Part shown: positions 10,806 to 20,673 of the stretch, piece after piece
Position numbering within the stretch: the stretch's first letter is position 1
Layout: each line of letters starts with the position of its first letter
From: Methylomonas koyamae
Lineage (GTDB): Bacteria; Pseudomonadota; Gammaproteobacteria; Methylococcales; Methylomonadaceae
Assembly: GCF_006483455.1 (NCBI RefSeq)
Contig: NZ_PPPU01000028.1
Location: forward strand, 113,457-177,456
Direction of reading: 5' to 3'
Length of the DNA: 64,000 nt
Made by a program: the position numbers and the translations under genes
The notes under the pieces: model-generated
The model's database searches: none
The model's input: only the letters and a program-made list of their open reading frames with translations
What the model was told of the DNA's origin: nothing

Positions 10806-11282
10806 ATGCAAATTTCAGACAAAACCGCCGTTTCCATCCATTACACCTTGACCAACGGCAGCGGCGAGCAGTTGGATAGTTCCAGAGGCGAAGCTCCGCT
10901 GGTTTACCTGCACGGTGCCGGCAATATCATCGCCGGCTTGGAAGCGGCTTTGACCGGCAAGCAGGCCGGAGACAAGTTCAACGTGACGATTCCGGCCGAC
11001 CAAGCCTATGGCGAAGTGTCGGAAGAGATGATTCAGGTTGTTTCCAGAAATATGTTCGATGGGATGGATATCGAAGTCGGCATGCAATTTCACGCCGAAG
11101 TCAGCTACGGCCCCGGCATTATTACCATCACCCAAATCGATGGCGACGACATTACGATAGACGGCAATCACCCGTTGGCCGGGGAAGATTTGACCTTCGA
11201 CGTCGAAGTGGTCGAAGTCCGCCCAGCCAGCGCCGACGAGATTGCCCACGGCCACATCCACGGTGCCGGCTGCCATCATTGA
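10806..11282 (+). CDS. slyD: FKBP-type peptidyl-prolyl isomerase SlyD
   Basis: This 158-residue protein has the SlyD architecture. An FKBP half begins VSIHYTLTNGSGEQLDSS, the IF (insert-in-flap) chaperone domain lies at residues about 65-125 (MIQVVSRNMFDGMDIEVGMQ), and the FKBP fold returns with NHPLAGEDLTFDVEVVEVR. The tail is short but His-containing (HGHIHGAGCHH) and can bind metal; E. coli SlyD has a longer His/Cys tail that supplies nickel to hydrogenase. It catalyses prolyl isomerisation and acts as a chaperone in the cytoplasm. Confidence 0.93.
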   Translation: MQISDKTAVSIHYTLTNGSGEQLDSSRGEAPLVYLHGAGNIIAGLEAALTGKQAGDKFNVTIPADQAYGEVSEEMIQVVSRNMFDGMDIEVGMQFHAEVSYGPGIITITQIDGDDITIDGNHPLAGEDLTFDVEVVEVRPASADEIAHGHIHGAGCHH

Positions 11283-11787
11283 TCTTGCTGTGACACCGGC
11301 CAGGGAGGGCCGGCTTCGGCAAGGGCTTTTGCCAAACCTCCATCTTCCAAGCCATCGATTTGAAATCCCGCCCGCCGCAGCTAATCTTTGTAGTTAAACG
11401 GTGACGGGAAGTCTTTTGAATTTGCCGTTTCCAGGAAAGGCGTAAAGCCGCGGCGCCCACTTTTTTCCGGCTGCAATGCTTGTGAGACCGGAGTTCCGGA
11501 TCGGCGCAAGCCTTGTAATTCTATCCTTAACAAACCGCCGGATGGCTTTGCCTTACGGATTGAATGCTTGGATATCAATGAATGGCTACTGCTAACCGCT
11601 CCGTGTCGACGTTATCGCCGCATATTCTGGCGTTGGTCGAGTTCGCCGCCGCGCTATATCGACCGGGAGAGTTCTCCGTGAACCGGGAGGCAGGCGTTTT
11701 GTTGCGCAACCCGGCCTGGTCAAAATCGCGCATCAGACGCCGCCGCAACAATTGCTGCCTGCCGCCGGGCTGCGTCTCGGGGCGGCC
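11283..11787. other. Intergenic region with hairpins between slyD and the GGDEF/EAL gene
   Basis: About 500 bases contain no convincing gene. Just after slyD there are two short inverted repeats (CCGGCC at 11296-11301 with GGCCGG at 11308-11313; GGCAA/TTGCC at 11318-11333), possibly a weak terminator. Further on, about 11395-11520 is rich in complementary segments around GGCGTAAAGCC (near 11438-11448) and ACCGGAGTTCCGG. This looks like structured leader RNA, but no known class fits well. Conserved promoter hexamers were not evident. Confidence 0.3.
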
Positions 11788-14700
11788 GTGAAACGGACAT
11801 TCGCCTTGCGTCTGAGTACAAGCTTGCCGGCGTTGGTGATCGCGTATTGCGGTTTGCAGCTGTGGTATCAGCACGATGGGCTATCGAGCGCTAGCGAAAC
11901 CGGCGAGCTGCAGCAGATCCGTCATGTGGCGGCTGATGCCGCGCAGGATATCGAAGCCTTGTTCCGGCGCGGCCAGCCGGAATTGATTGCCGGACGCATG
12001 GCCGCTTTGGTCGCGGACGTTAATCGCGATAGCGCCGCGCTGTTCGACGACAACGGCATGGTGTTGCAGGCGACGCGTTCGGAATGGTTGGGCAAAAGTG
12101 CTGCCGAATTGTTACCTGAGCTGAGCGCCGCGGAGTTTGCCCGCCTGCGTGCGGCGCGGCAAGCGTTAATCCGTTTCCTCCCCGACCGGCAGCAGGCGAC
12201 GGTCTATCAAGCGGTGGCAATGGTTTCCGGTGCGGACCGGCTGGGGCCCGATCCGGTCGGATTGTTGGTGTTGCAATACGGTCTGTCGCACGCCAGAGCG
12301 ACCAACGGGACGGCGTTCGGCCATGCAATTGCCCCGGCCTGGGTTTTCGCTGTTTCGTTACCGGTTATGATCGTTTTAGCGGTTTCGCTGGGGCTGATGC
12401 GGCCGCTACGGCATCTGCTCGATGTGCTGCGGCGTTTTGCCGGCGGCGACTACCGGGTGCGGGCGCAATTGACCGGCGGCGGAGAGATGGCGTTGTTGGG
12501 CGAGGCTTTTAACCGAATGGCGGCTAACGTCGCCGAACTGGCGGAGAGCAAAGATCATTTGACGGCGATGCTGTCGGCGATCGGCGATGCCCTTATCGCT
12601 ACCGATGCCCAAGGCCGGATCCGTTTCATGAACTGCAGTGCGCACCAATTGACCGGTTGGCAAGCGGCTGACGTTGCCGGCCAGCCGCTGGAGCGGGTGT
12701 TCCGTAGTCTCGATCCCGATAGCCCTCCGGTCCTTGAAGCGCTGGCGGCCGGCAGCCTTACTGCACTGGCCGACTGGCTGGTTCTGCTGGCTAAAGACGG
12801 CACGGAATACCCTGTCGCCGGCTGCGCAGCGCCGATCTTCAGCCCGGACGGAGCCAGGATCGGCTGGCTATTGAGGTTTCGCGATGCTGGTGCGCTGCAC
12901 GCTGCGCAAGATTCGCTTGAGCAGGAACAGTCTCTATTGCGCAGTCTGATTGACGCAGTGCCGGACCAGATGTTTTTGAAAGACCGCGATGGGGTTTATC
13001 GCGGATGCAATAAGGCATTCGAGAGCTATGCCGGCATCGGCGCAGCGGAATTGGTCGGCAAGTCGGATTTCGATATTTTCGACGGCGAAACCGCTGACTG
13101 TTTTCGCGAACACGACATGCGGGTTTTGCAGACTGGCCGATCCGTCCGTTTCGAACGCCGGCTCGCGCTCCCGGCTGGCGGGCAGGTTTGCTTGGAAACG
13201 GTCGAAACCCCGGTGTTCGATCCGAACGGCGAGCCAACGGCTTTGGTCGGAATCAGCCGCGACGTGACCGAGCGGATCGAAGCCGAAGACCGTTTGGAAT
13301 TGTCGGCGCGGGTATTTCAGGACGCGCACGAAGCCATCATGATTACCGATGTCGGCGGCACCATCGTCGACGTCAACCCGAGTTTCTGTAAAATCACGGG
13401 CTACTCGCGGGACCAGGCGATAGGCCAAAATCCGCGGATGCTCAATTCCGGCCGGCATCCGCCGGAGTTTTTCGCCGATATGTGGCAAGCCGTTCGCGAG
13501 CAGGGTTATTGGCGGGGCGAGATCTGGAACCGGAAACGCAATGGCGAAATGCACGCCGGGTTGCTGAGTATCTCGACCTTGTCGGCGAGCGGCGGGGAAG
13601 TCAGGCACTATATCGGACTGTTTTCGGATATCACCGAGAAAAAGTTGTCGGAAGAGCAGATTTGGCGCCAGGCCAATTTCGATAGCTTGACCGCGTTGCC
13701 CAACCGGCGCATGTTTCTCGATCGTTTGGCGCGCGAGATCAAAAAAGCTCACCGCCACGGCAGCGTCGTGGCGCTGTTGTTTCTGGATCTGGACCGGTTC
13801 AAGGAAATCAACGACATTTTGGGTCATATCCAGGGCGACAGCCTGTTGCAGATTGCCGCCGAACGGCTGGTCGGCTGCGTCCGCGATACCGATACCGTCT
13901 CGCGCCTGGGGGGCGACGAATTCACCATTATTCTGCCCGACTTGGAAAACGGCGAAAGCGCCGAACGCGTGGCCCAGAATATTCTGCGTACCATGGCGGA
14001 GCCGTTTCCGCTCAACGGTAAACTGAATTACCTCACTGTCAGCATCGGTATCACGCTATATCCGCACGATTCCTTGGATCAGGAACAGTTGATCAAAAAC
14101 GCCGACCAGGCGATGTACGCCGCCAAGGAAAGAGGGCGCAATGGTTACAGTTTTTTCACGGCGTCGATGCAGCAAACCGCTCAGTTCCGTTTGGGTATGG
14201 TCACCGATTTGCGTAGCGCCTTGGCCAACCGCGAATTCGAGGTGTATTACCAGCCGATTGTCGAATTGCCGGGCGAAGCGGTGACCAAGGCCGAAGCCTT
14301 ACTGCGTTGGCGGCATCCGCACCGCGGTATGGTCAGTCCGGCCCAATTCATACCCTTGGCGGAAGAAAGCGGTTTGATCCACGAGATCGGTGATTGGGTG
14401 TTTCGGCAAGCCGCGTTGCAAGCCAAGTGTCTGCGCGAACGCTATCGAACCGATTTCCAGATCAGCGTGAATAAATCGCCGGTGCAGTTCCGCCAGCGTT
14501 CGGGCGCCGAATTTGCCTGGCTCGATTACCTGAAGAGTTTGGAACTGGACGGCAAGGCAGTCGTGGTGGAGATTACCGAGGGCTTGTTGTTGGATGCCCA
14601 AACCGTGACTAAAGCCAGGTTGCTGGATTTTCGCGACGCCGGAGTGCAAGTCGCCATCGACGATTTCGGAACCGGCTACTCGTCGTTGTCCTACATCAAA

Positions 14701-14964
14701 AAATTCGACATCGATTACATCAAAATCGACCGCACGTTTATCAACAACTTGAGCCCGGGGTCGCAGGACGAAGCTTTGTGCGAAGCGATTATCGTCATGG
14801 CGCACAAATTGGGTTTAAAAGTGGTCGCCGAAGGCGTGGCGACCTTACCACAGCGCGATTGGCTGATCGCAGCCGGTTGCGACTATGCGCAGGGCTACCT
14901 GTTCGCCGAACCGTTAGCCGGGCCGACACTGCTGGAGCTGTTGGTTGGCGGGGTTCAGAACTGA
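11788..14964 (+). CDS. Membrane PAS/GGDEF/EAL cyclic di-GMP enzyme
   Basis: The protein (about 1058 residues) is a membrane-bound cyclic di-GMP turnover protein. Order: TM helix (residues about 8-22), extracytoplasmic sensor region, second TM (about 177-200), HAMP linker (203-255), three PAS domains (starting near 258, 383 and 507), GGDEF near 706 and EAL near 834. Both active-site motifs are intact (RLGGDEFTII; AEALLRW with the later IDDFGTGYSSLSYI), so it could make and break cyclic di-GMP. I prefer the GTG at 11788, directly before the basic residues of the first TM; a TTG at 11752 is the alternative. The nearby PilZ and pga genes are plausible outputs. Confidence 0.92.
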   Translation: MKRTFALRLSTSLPALVIAYCGLQLWYQHDGLSSASETGELQQIRHVAADAAQDIEALFRRGQPELIAGRMAALVADVNRDSAALFDDNGMVLQATRSEWLGKSAAELLPELSAAEFARLRAARQALIRFLPDRQQATVYQAVAMVSGADRLGPDPVGLLVLQYGLSHARATNGTAFGHAIAPAWVFAVSLPVMIVLAVSLGLMRPLRHLLDVLRRFAGGDYRVRAQLTGGGEMALLGEAFNRMAANVAELAESKDHLTAMLSAIGDALIATDAQGRIRFMNCSAHQLTGWQAADVAGQPLERVFRSLDPDSPPVLEALAAGSLTALADWLVLLAKDGTEYPVAGCAAPIFSPDGARIGWLLRFRDAGALHAAQDSLEQEQSLLRSLIDAVPDQMFLKDRDGVYRGCNKAFESYAGIGAAELVGKSDFDIFDGETADCFREHDMRVLQTGRSVRFERRLALPAGGQVCLETVETPVFDPNGEPTALVGISRDVTERIEAEDRLELSARVFQDAHEAIMITDVGGTIVDVNPSFCKITGYSRDQAIGQNPRMLNSGRHPPEFFADMWQAVREQGYWRGEIWNRKRNGEMHAGLLSISTLSASGGEVRHYIGLFSDITEKKLSEEQIWRQANFDSLTALPNRRMFLDRLAREIKKAHRHGSVVALLFLDLDRFKEINDILGHIQGDSLLQIAAERLVGCVRDTDTVSRLGGDEFTIILPDLENGESAERVAQNILRTMAEPFPLNGKLNYLTVSIGITLYPHDSLDQEQLIKNADQAMYAAKERGRNGYSFFTASMQQTAQFRLGMVTDLRSALANREFEVYYQPIVELPGEAVTKAEALLRWRHPHRGMVSPAQFIPLAEESGLIHEIGDWVFRQAALQAKCLRERYRTDFQISVNKSPVQFRQRSGAEFAWLDYLKSLELDGKAVVVEITEGLLLDAQTVTKARLLDFRDAGVQVAIDDFGTGYSSLSYIKKFDIDYIKIDRTFINNLSPGSQDEALCEAIIVMAHKLGLKVVAEGVATLPQRDWLIAAGCDYAQGYLFAEPLAGPTLLELLVGGVQN

Positions 14965-14990
14965 GCGCCGCCAGCCTAATGTTTGCCGAA

Positions 14991-15863
14991 TCAGGGTTGG
15001 CGCAGGAGTTGTTCGCACTGCGGCGGCAGGGGCGGCGGCGGTTGCGGTGCACTTTTGCCGGGCGCTTTGGCTTCGTCGGAAAACCACCAGGCCAGGCTGG
15101 CGTCGCAGCCGTCGCCGGCGGGGAGCGGCTCTTGCGCTTGGCACAACACGTTATGCGGCGGGCATTTCAGGCGGACATGGAAATGGTCGTCGTGCTTCCA
15201 CCAAGGCCTGATTTTACGCAGCCATTCGGTCGAGCCCGGCGATTTGCGGCTGCACAGCTCTTGTTTAATGCTGGGATTGACGAAGATACGATCCACTTCC
15301 GGCTGCCGGGCGGCGGCTTCCAGGACGCGGGCGTGTGCCGCGTTCCAGGATCGGCGATCGACGGCATCGGCACGGCTATCGACTACGGAAATCGCGTTCT
15401 TGGTTTCGCGTTCCGCCTCGCTCAAGATGCGCGGCTCGGCCGGATTCAATAGCAAAAACCAGATGTCGACGTCCAGCCCGGTTTGGTGGCTGCGGTGTCC
15501 ACTCGGCGTCGGGCCCCCGCGCGCTTGGCCGAGGTCGCCGATCAACAGCGTCCCGAGATTGTCCCGCGCCGATATCAGGCCCAGTTGTTGGATGAAGTTG
15601 ATCAATGACGGGTGGCCGAAATAGCGTTTGCGCGACAGGCGCATCACCTGGTAACCGGGGCCGTCCAGCGGTAGCGCCCCCGCGCCGGCAATGCAGCCTC
15701 CGTTATAGGTACCTATGCTTTGTCCGGCATCGCTGCTGGGGCTGCTAACCGCCGCCCAGTCGGCAGCGGTGGTGTCGGCGCCGGCGGATTGAACGTAGGC
15801 GAGGAGGCTGATGCAAAACCAGAGCAAGCCAAAGCGGGATTGGGGTGCAATTAGGGATTTCAT
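14991..15863 (-). CDS. mepA: Penicillin-insensitive murein endopeptidase MepA
   Basis: The 290-residue protein has an N-terminal signal peptide (LLWFCISLLAYVQSAGA) and belongs to the LAS metallopeptidases that cut D-alanyl-meso-diaminopimelyl cross-links in periplasmic murein. The zinc-site motifs are visible: SHQTGLDVDIW (His and Asp ligands) and the late HDDHFHVRLKCP with the H-x-H pair. The segment MRLSRKRYFGHPSLINFIQQ is typical of MepA. The C-terminal Pro-rich tail (SAPQPPPPLPPQCEQ) is less conserved. It overlaps the acyltransferase gene upstream (ATGA, 15860-15863), so the two are probably one transcript. Confidence 0.92.
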   Translation of the reverse strand: MKSLIAPQSRFGLLWFCISLLAYVQSAGADTTAADWAAVSSPSSDAGQSIGTYNGGCIAGAGALPLDGPGYQVMRLSRKRYFGHPSLINFIQQLGLISARDNLGTLLIGDLGQARGGPTPSGHRSHQTGLDVDIWFLLLNPAEPRILSEAERETKNAISVVDSRADAVDRRSWNAAHARVLEAAARQPEVDRIFVNPSIKQELCSRKSPGSTEWLRKIRPWWKHDDHFHVRLKCPPHNVLCQAQEPLPAGDGCDASLAWWFSDEAKAPGKSAPQPPPPLPPQCEQLLRQP

Positions 15864-17044
15864 GAGTTAGGCGGCAATACGGAAGATATGGGTGGCGGCG
15901 TCAAACTGCGGTGCGGGCGCAGGGCTTCGGCAAGCCGTCTGCCCAGCACCATGCTCGGTATTTCCAAGACATGATAAAACACCAGGGACAATCCTTGCAC
16001 GGTAATGATGGTTCCCAACCAGCCGCCGAACCATAGCAGCAATCTGTTGTGGCTGACATGTTCCAGAGCGATCAGTAGATGCGGTGTCAGGTTTATCAAC
16101 ACTGCCATGTGCGTCAGATATGCACTGTACGACACTCTACCGATTTGGCGCAAAGCGGCGACCGACAACAGGTTTTGCCAGCGCGGCGATGCGGCGAACA
16201 CCGCCAAAATCAGGCCGGCGCCCAGACCGGTGCCGAGCCACAGCGTGTTTTCGCCGACCGACTTTGCGGTAAACAGTGTATCCGAGGTGTATAACAGCAG
16301 GCCGCATAGCAGTAACAGATAGCGCAAAGGGCGCCTGCCGCGCAAACGGGTTTCCAGCGCCTGGTGGTATCTCGCCAAGGTCAGGCCAAGCACGAAATGC
16401 CACAGGAAGAGCGACACACCCAGCAGGCCGGTGGCGAGGGTGCTGAAAAACAACAGCCAGGCCGTACCTCGCTGGCTCAACAGCAAGCCCAGCGGTAGCA
16501 ATAGGGACAGCACCAACTCAATGCTGAGCGTCCAGGCTTGCGGTAACAATACAATCAGTTCCGGCAGTTTTGGCAAAAAAGCTTCGCGCAGCATTGCCGG
16601 GAAGTCCAAGGGATAACGGTGCCACATGTCAACGATCCATGCGCTTGGCGCCAAGCGGGTAGACAATGACGGGCGGTCGAAGTGTAGTGCGAACAAGCCG
16701 GCGCTTATGGCTAGCACAAGTAAGTAAGGCAGCCAGATTCGACATACGCGGCCGATCAGAAAACGATCCAGTTCGAAACGGCCGATATCGGGCGATTGAC
16801 CGGCCGGAAAGTATTTGAGCGACAACACGAAGCCGCTCAGTACGAAAAACATCGAGACTGCGGCGGTGCCGTCCCACCAGATATGTGCCGGCGAAAAGTC
16901 CAGGATGCGCTCGCAGAGCGCCGACTGGCAGGGTAGGCCGTAAGCGATGACGAAGTGTTCGCTGATCACGGCGAGTGCAGCCAGGCCGCGGATGGTGTCC
17001 AAATAACTGATGTGGGTTGTCGTTGCCAAGCTGAGTGCTTCCAA
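15860..17044 (-). CDS. Acyltransferase family 3 membrane protein
   Basis: The 394-residue protein is an integral-membrane acyltransferase of the OafA/NodX type (acyltransferase_3), with about ten hydrophobic segments. The N-terminal signature (YLDTIRGLAALAVISEHF) carries the R and the conserved His used in transfer of acetyl or other acyl groups to cell-surface sugars. A second signature is FFVLSGFVLSLKYF. The start at 17044 fits the usual family N-terminus. It is co-directional with, and overlaps, mepA, which suggests an envelope or peptidoglycan-linked role, but the acceptor cannot be read from sequence. Confidence 0.88.
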   Translation of the reverse strand: MEALSLATTTHISYLDTIRGLAALAVISEHFVIAYGLPCQSALCERILDFSPAHIWWDGTAAVSMFFVLSGFVLSLKYFPAGQSPDIGRFELDRFLIGRVCRIWLPYLLVLAISAGLFALHFDRPSLSTRLAPSAWIVDMWHRYPLDFPAMLREAFLPKLPELIVLLPQAWTLSIELVLSLLLPLGLLLSQRGTAWLLFFSTLATGLLGVSLFLWHFVLGLTLARYHQALETRLRGRRPLRYLLLLCGLLLYTSDTLFTAKSVGENTLWLGTGLGAGLILAVFAASPRWQNLLSVAALRQIGRVSYSAYLTHMAVLINLTPHLLIALEHVSHNRLLLWFGGWLGTIITVQGLSLVFYHVLEIPSMVLGRRLAEALRPHRSLTPPPISSVLPPNS

Positions 17045-17396
17045 ACAGGATTGAGGTTTTTTACCCAGCTAGATATAGCAGGGCTTGCTGATTTAGCCAT
17101 TCGTGGTTAGGTTTAATTCCGCGGGCCGGCTATATTTTTCGAGCGGTCGGATGGGCAAGGCTAGGGCCGGTGTCGGGTAAATTTCCCGGCGAGGGAAGCG
17201 GCCGCAGGTCCGGGAACTACTTCTCCAGGGTGTGTCTCGCCGACGCCGAGCCGATGTACAACCGGTTCCGGCTAAGGCACTGATAAATAAAAGCGAGTAA
17301 AAAAAGGCCGTTCGGGTAAAATGCTGCCTCCAATTTAGGCCCGCGCCTGTTGTGCGCCGGCCCTATCCAACCTCCATTTCCGTTGAAACGTTTCTA
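17045..17396. other. Divergent promoter region between the acyltransferase and pga operons
   Basis: This 350-base gap separates two divergent transcription units and must hold both promoters. Before pgaB there is an A-rich tract (GCGAGTAAAAAAAGG) followed by GTAAAATGC near 17316-17324, which could serve as a -10 element. I see no operator that I can name and no small gene. Confidence 0.35.
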
Positions 17397-19319
17397 ATGA
17401 GCATGCACCTAATTGCCGGAATATTTTTTGTAATCGCCTGCTGGATGGCCGGGCCATTGCAGGCCGCCGATTCCGCCAATTCCAGTTTCATTGTGTTGAA
17501 TTACCACGATATTCTGGAGGAAGAAGAAAGAGTCCCGCCGTTCGACCGGATGGCGGTGAATAAGGATCACTTGAACGACCACTTCGCCTGGTTGAAAAAT
17601 AACGGCTATCGGGTGATCGGCATCCAGGATTTGCTGGATAGCATGCAAGGCAAAAAACCGTTGCCGAACAAGGCCGTGTTATTGACCTTCGACGACGGCT
17701 ACCAAAGCTTCTACAGCCGGGCGATGCCGCTGCTGAAAAAATACAAATACCCGGCCACACTGGCGGTGGTCGGCAGTTGGCTGGAACAGCACAATCATGC
17801 CGGCACCAACAAACCGTTGATGACGCCGGCCCAAATTCGCGAAGTGGCGAACAGTGGTCTGGTCGAAATTGCCTCCCACAGCTTCAACGCCCATCATGGT
17901 ATCGTTGCCAATCCGCAGGGCAATGAACAAAGTACGATCACGACCCGGCTCTACAGCAGCGAATACGAGGAATACGAAAAAGACGAGGATTACCGGAAGC
18001 GGATTTTTCAGGAGCTGGAGAAAAGTTCGGAACAATTGCTGCAGACTTTGGGCCAGCGGCCGCGGGTCATGGTCTGGCCTTACGGCGAATATAACGCGAT
18101 CGCGTTGGAAGCGGCGAAAAACGCCGGCATGCCGCTGACCATGGGCCTGAACGACGGCGCAAATACGTTGGCGGACGCGGCGGTGATGAAGCGGATGATC
18201 ATGACCGACGACCCGAACGCGGAGCGTTTTGCCACCATCGTCACCAAGTTGCGTACCGGCCGGGAATTGCGAGTGGCGCACGTTGATATGGATTACATTT
18301 ACGATGAGGACGAGGAGCAGACCGAGAAAAATCTGGCCGCCGTCGTCGAGCGGATCAAAGCCAGCGGCGCCAATACCGTCTATCTGCAAGCCTTTTCCGA
18401 CCCGGATGGCGATGGTAATGCCGATAAATTGTATTTCCCGAATCGGCACTTGCCGATGCGGCGGGATTTGTTCAATTATGTTTCCCTAAGGCTGAGAAAG
18501 GGTGCCGATGTCAAAGTCTACGCCTGGATGCCGATGATGGCGTATAAGGCCGACGTACCATTGAAATGGTATGTCAAGGAATGGCGCGACGGCGAACCGC
18601 AGTTGTCGCGCCACATTTATACCCGCCTGTCGCCGTTCAATCCGGAGGCTCGCCAGTTCGTCGGCGAGATTTATGAAGATCTGGCCAAATACTGCGACTT
18701 CAACGGCATTCTGTTCCACGACGACGGTATCTTGTCGGATTATGAGGACGTATCGCCGCTGGCGATGGAATTCACCAATAAGGTCTGGGGCTTGCCGGCC
18801 GAGTTCGATACCATTCATTCGTCCAGCGAGTTGCGCCTGCGCTGGGCTCAGCACAAGAATGAGTTGATGGGTCAATTCACCGATTATCTGACCAATAAGG
18901 TGCGTTTTTATCGGCCATACATCAAAACCGCGCGCAACTTTTACTCGTTGCCGTTGTTGAAGCCCTATAGCGAAGAATGGTACGCCCAATCGCTGGCCAC
19001 TTTTATGAAGCATTACGATTACGTGGCGATCGAGGCGATGCCGTTTATGGAGGACGCCGAGAATCCTAAGCAGTGGCTGGCGGAATTAGTCGAGAAGACC
19101 AATCAATACCCCGGCGCGTTGGATAAAATGGTGTTCGAGTTGCAGGCGGTAAACTGGAAAACGCAACAGGACATCCCGATGTCGGTATTCACCGAACAGT
19201 TTCAGCTGTTGAAAAAATTGGGCGCCAAGCATATCGGTTATTACCCGGATAACGTCTTTCACGACCAGCCCAAACTGGCAGAGTTGAAAAAATATTTTCC
19301 TGTAGAGATCAAGGATTGA
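17397..19319 (+). CDS. pgaB: Poly-beta-1,6-N-acetyl-D-glucosamine deacetylase PgaB
   Basis: From the ATG at 17397 the protein is 640 residues, begins with a signal peptide (LIAGIFFVIACWMAGPLQA, with VIAC as a possible lipobox) and has two domains. The N-terminal polysaccharide-deacetylase domain shows VLLTFDDGY (metal-binding DD) and EIASHSFNAHHG (His ligands). The C-terminal domain (from about residue 310, HVDMDYIYDEDEEQT) matches the PgaB glycoside-hydrolase-like PNAG-binding domain. It partially deacetylates PNAG in the periplasm for export. The frame opens at a GTG at 17352, but those residues precede the signal peptide and are unlikely to be translated. Confidence 0.93.
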   Translation: MSMHLIAGIFFVIACWMAGPLQAADSANSSFIVLNYHDILEEEERVPPFDRMAVNKDHLNDHFAWLKNNGYRVIGIQDLLDSMQGKKPLPNKAVLLTFDDGYQSFYSRAMPLLKKYKYPATLAVVGSWLEQHNHAGTNKPLMTPAQIREVANSGLVEIASHSFNAHHGIVANPQGNEQSTITTRLYSSEYEEYEKDEDYRKRIFQELEKSSEQLLQTLGQRPRVMVWPYGEYNAIALEAAKNAGMPLTMGLNDGANTLADAAVMKRMIMTDDPNAERFATIVTKLRTGRELRVAHVDMDYIYDEDEEQTEKNLAAVVERIKASGANTVYLQAFSDPDGDGNADKLYFPNRHLPMRRDLFNYVSLRLRKGADVKVYAWMPMMAYKADVPLKWYVKEWRDGEPQLSRHIYTRLSPFNPEARQFVGEIYEDLAKYCDFNGILFHDDGILSDYEDVSPLAMEFTNKVWGLPAEFDTIHSSSELRLRWAQHKNELMGQFTDYLTNKVRFYRPYIKTARNFYSLPLLKPYSEEWYAQSLATFMKHYDYVAIEAMPFMEDAENPKQWLAELVEKTNQYPGALDKMVFELQAVNWKTQQDIPMSVFTEQFQLLKKLGAKHIGYYPDNVFHDQPKLAELKKYFPVEIKD

Positions 19320-19326
19320 GTCGGCC

Positions 19327-20673
19327 GTGGACCAACTTTTAGCGCAATCTTGGGTACAACATCTGATCGATCTGTGGCTGATCGGGCGCGAACGGCTGGA
19401 AGAGGTGCCCTGGTGGCAATTCAACGAATGGCTTTCGCGCTTCGTGTTTTATTACCCGTTGTTGATGGCTTACGTCTGGATGCTGGGAGGCATCGTCTAT
19501 TACATTCGCTGGGAACGTAACCGCGGCAACGTGTTGTCGGACTTGCCGGTGTTGGCGGAATATCCGCCGGTGTCGATTCTGATCCCGTGTTACAACGAGG
19601 GCGATAACGTTCGCGAAACCATCGAATATCTATTGCACCAACAATATCCCAATTACGAAATCATCGCCGTCAACGACGGCAGCAAGGACAATACCCTGGA
19701 AATCCTGCACGAACTGGCCGACCGGCATGCGCAAATTCGTGTCGTCAATCTGGCCAGCAACCAGGGTAAGGCGGTCGGTCTGCGCACTGCGGCGCTACTG
19801 GCCAACAGCGAAATTCTGATCGGTATCGACGGCGACGCCTTGTTGGCGCCGAACGCGACGGCGTGGATCGTCAAACATTTTCTGGAAGATCCGCACGTCG
19901 GCGCCGTGACGGGCAATCCGCGTATCCGCAACCGGTCGACCTTGTTGGGTAAGATTCAGGTCGGCGAGTTTTCGGCCATCGTCGGTATGATCAAACGTGC
20001 CCAACGGTCTTATGGACATGTGTTCACGATATCAGGAGTCATCGCCGGGTTCCGTAAGACTGCCTTGCACGATGTCGGCTACTGGAGTCCGGACATGGTG
20101 ACCGAGGATATCGATATCAGTTGGAAAATGCAGTTGGCCGGCTGGGCGATCCGCTTCGAGCCCAACGCGCTGTGCTGGGTGTTGATGCCGGAAACTCTGA
20201 AAGGTTTGTGGAAACAGCGCAGTCGCTGGGCGCAAGGCGGTGTCGAGGTGTTGCTGCGCTATTTCCGGCCGTTGCTGCGTTGGCGTTCGCGCGGCATGTG
20301 GCCTTTGTATTTGGAATGTTGCATCAGTTTGAGTTGGGCATTTTTGGTAGTTGCGATGCTGGCCTTGGTGCCGTTGGACTGGTTCAGCAGCGAACCTCAG
20401 GAAGCCTTGGAAGACTTATCCCCGCACTGGACCAGCATGCTGCTGTGCGTGACCTGTCTGATCCAGTTTGCAGTCAGTTTGACGATAGACTCGGTCTACG
20501 AAAAGAAAAGCGGCGGCTCGGCTCAGCATTACTATTGGATGATCTGGTACCCGATCGTGTACTGGTTGATCAACGTCGGCACCACAATCAACGGCTGCAT
20601 CAAGGCGTTACGGAAAAAGCGCGGCCAGCGCGCGGTTTGGGTGACTTTGGATCGAGGGTTGCGGCAAAAATGA
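19327..20673 (+). CDS. pgaC: PNAG synthase glycosyltransferase PgaC
   Basis: The 448-residue processive family-2 glycosyltransferase has TM segments at both ends and a cytoplasmic catalytic domain. The synthase motifs are present in order: VNDGSKDNT, IGIDGDALL, VTEDIDISW and the processivity motif QRSRWAQGG. It polymerises UDP-GlcNAc into beta-1,6-linked PNAG at the inner membrane. It starts with GTG 7 bases after pgaB and ends in an ATGA overlap with pgaD. In E. coli PgaC activity requires PgaD and is switched on by cyclic di-GMP. Confidence 0.94.
   Translation: MDQLLAQSWVQHLIDLWLIGRERLEEVPWWQFNEWLSRFVFYYPLLMAYVWMLGGIVYYIRWERNRGNVLSDLPVLAEYPPVSILIPCYNEGDNVRETIEYLLHQQYPNYEIIAVNDGSKDNTLEILHELADRHAQIRVVNLASNQGKAVGLRTAALLANSEILIGIDGDALLAPNATAWIVKHFLEDPHVGAVTGNPRIRNRSTLLGKIQVGEFSAIVGMIKRAQRSYGHVFTISGVIAGFRKTALHDVGYWSPDMVTEDIDISWKMQLAGWAIRFEPNALCWVLMPETLKGLWKQRSRWAQGGVEVLLRYFRPLLRWRSRGMWPLYLECCISLSWAFLVVAMLALVPLDWFSSEPQEALEDLSPHWTSMLLCVTCLIQFAVSLTIDSVYEKKSGGSAQHYYWMIWYPIVYWLINVGTTINGCIKALRKKRGQRAVWVTLDRGLRQK

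Noticed and set aside
20121..20669. Upstream extension of the pgaD frame
   Set aside because: It is a shadow of pgaC in another phase; PgaD's size and topology fit the ATG at 20670.
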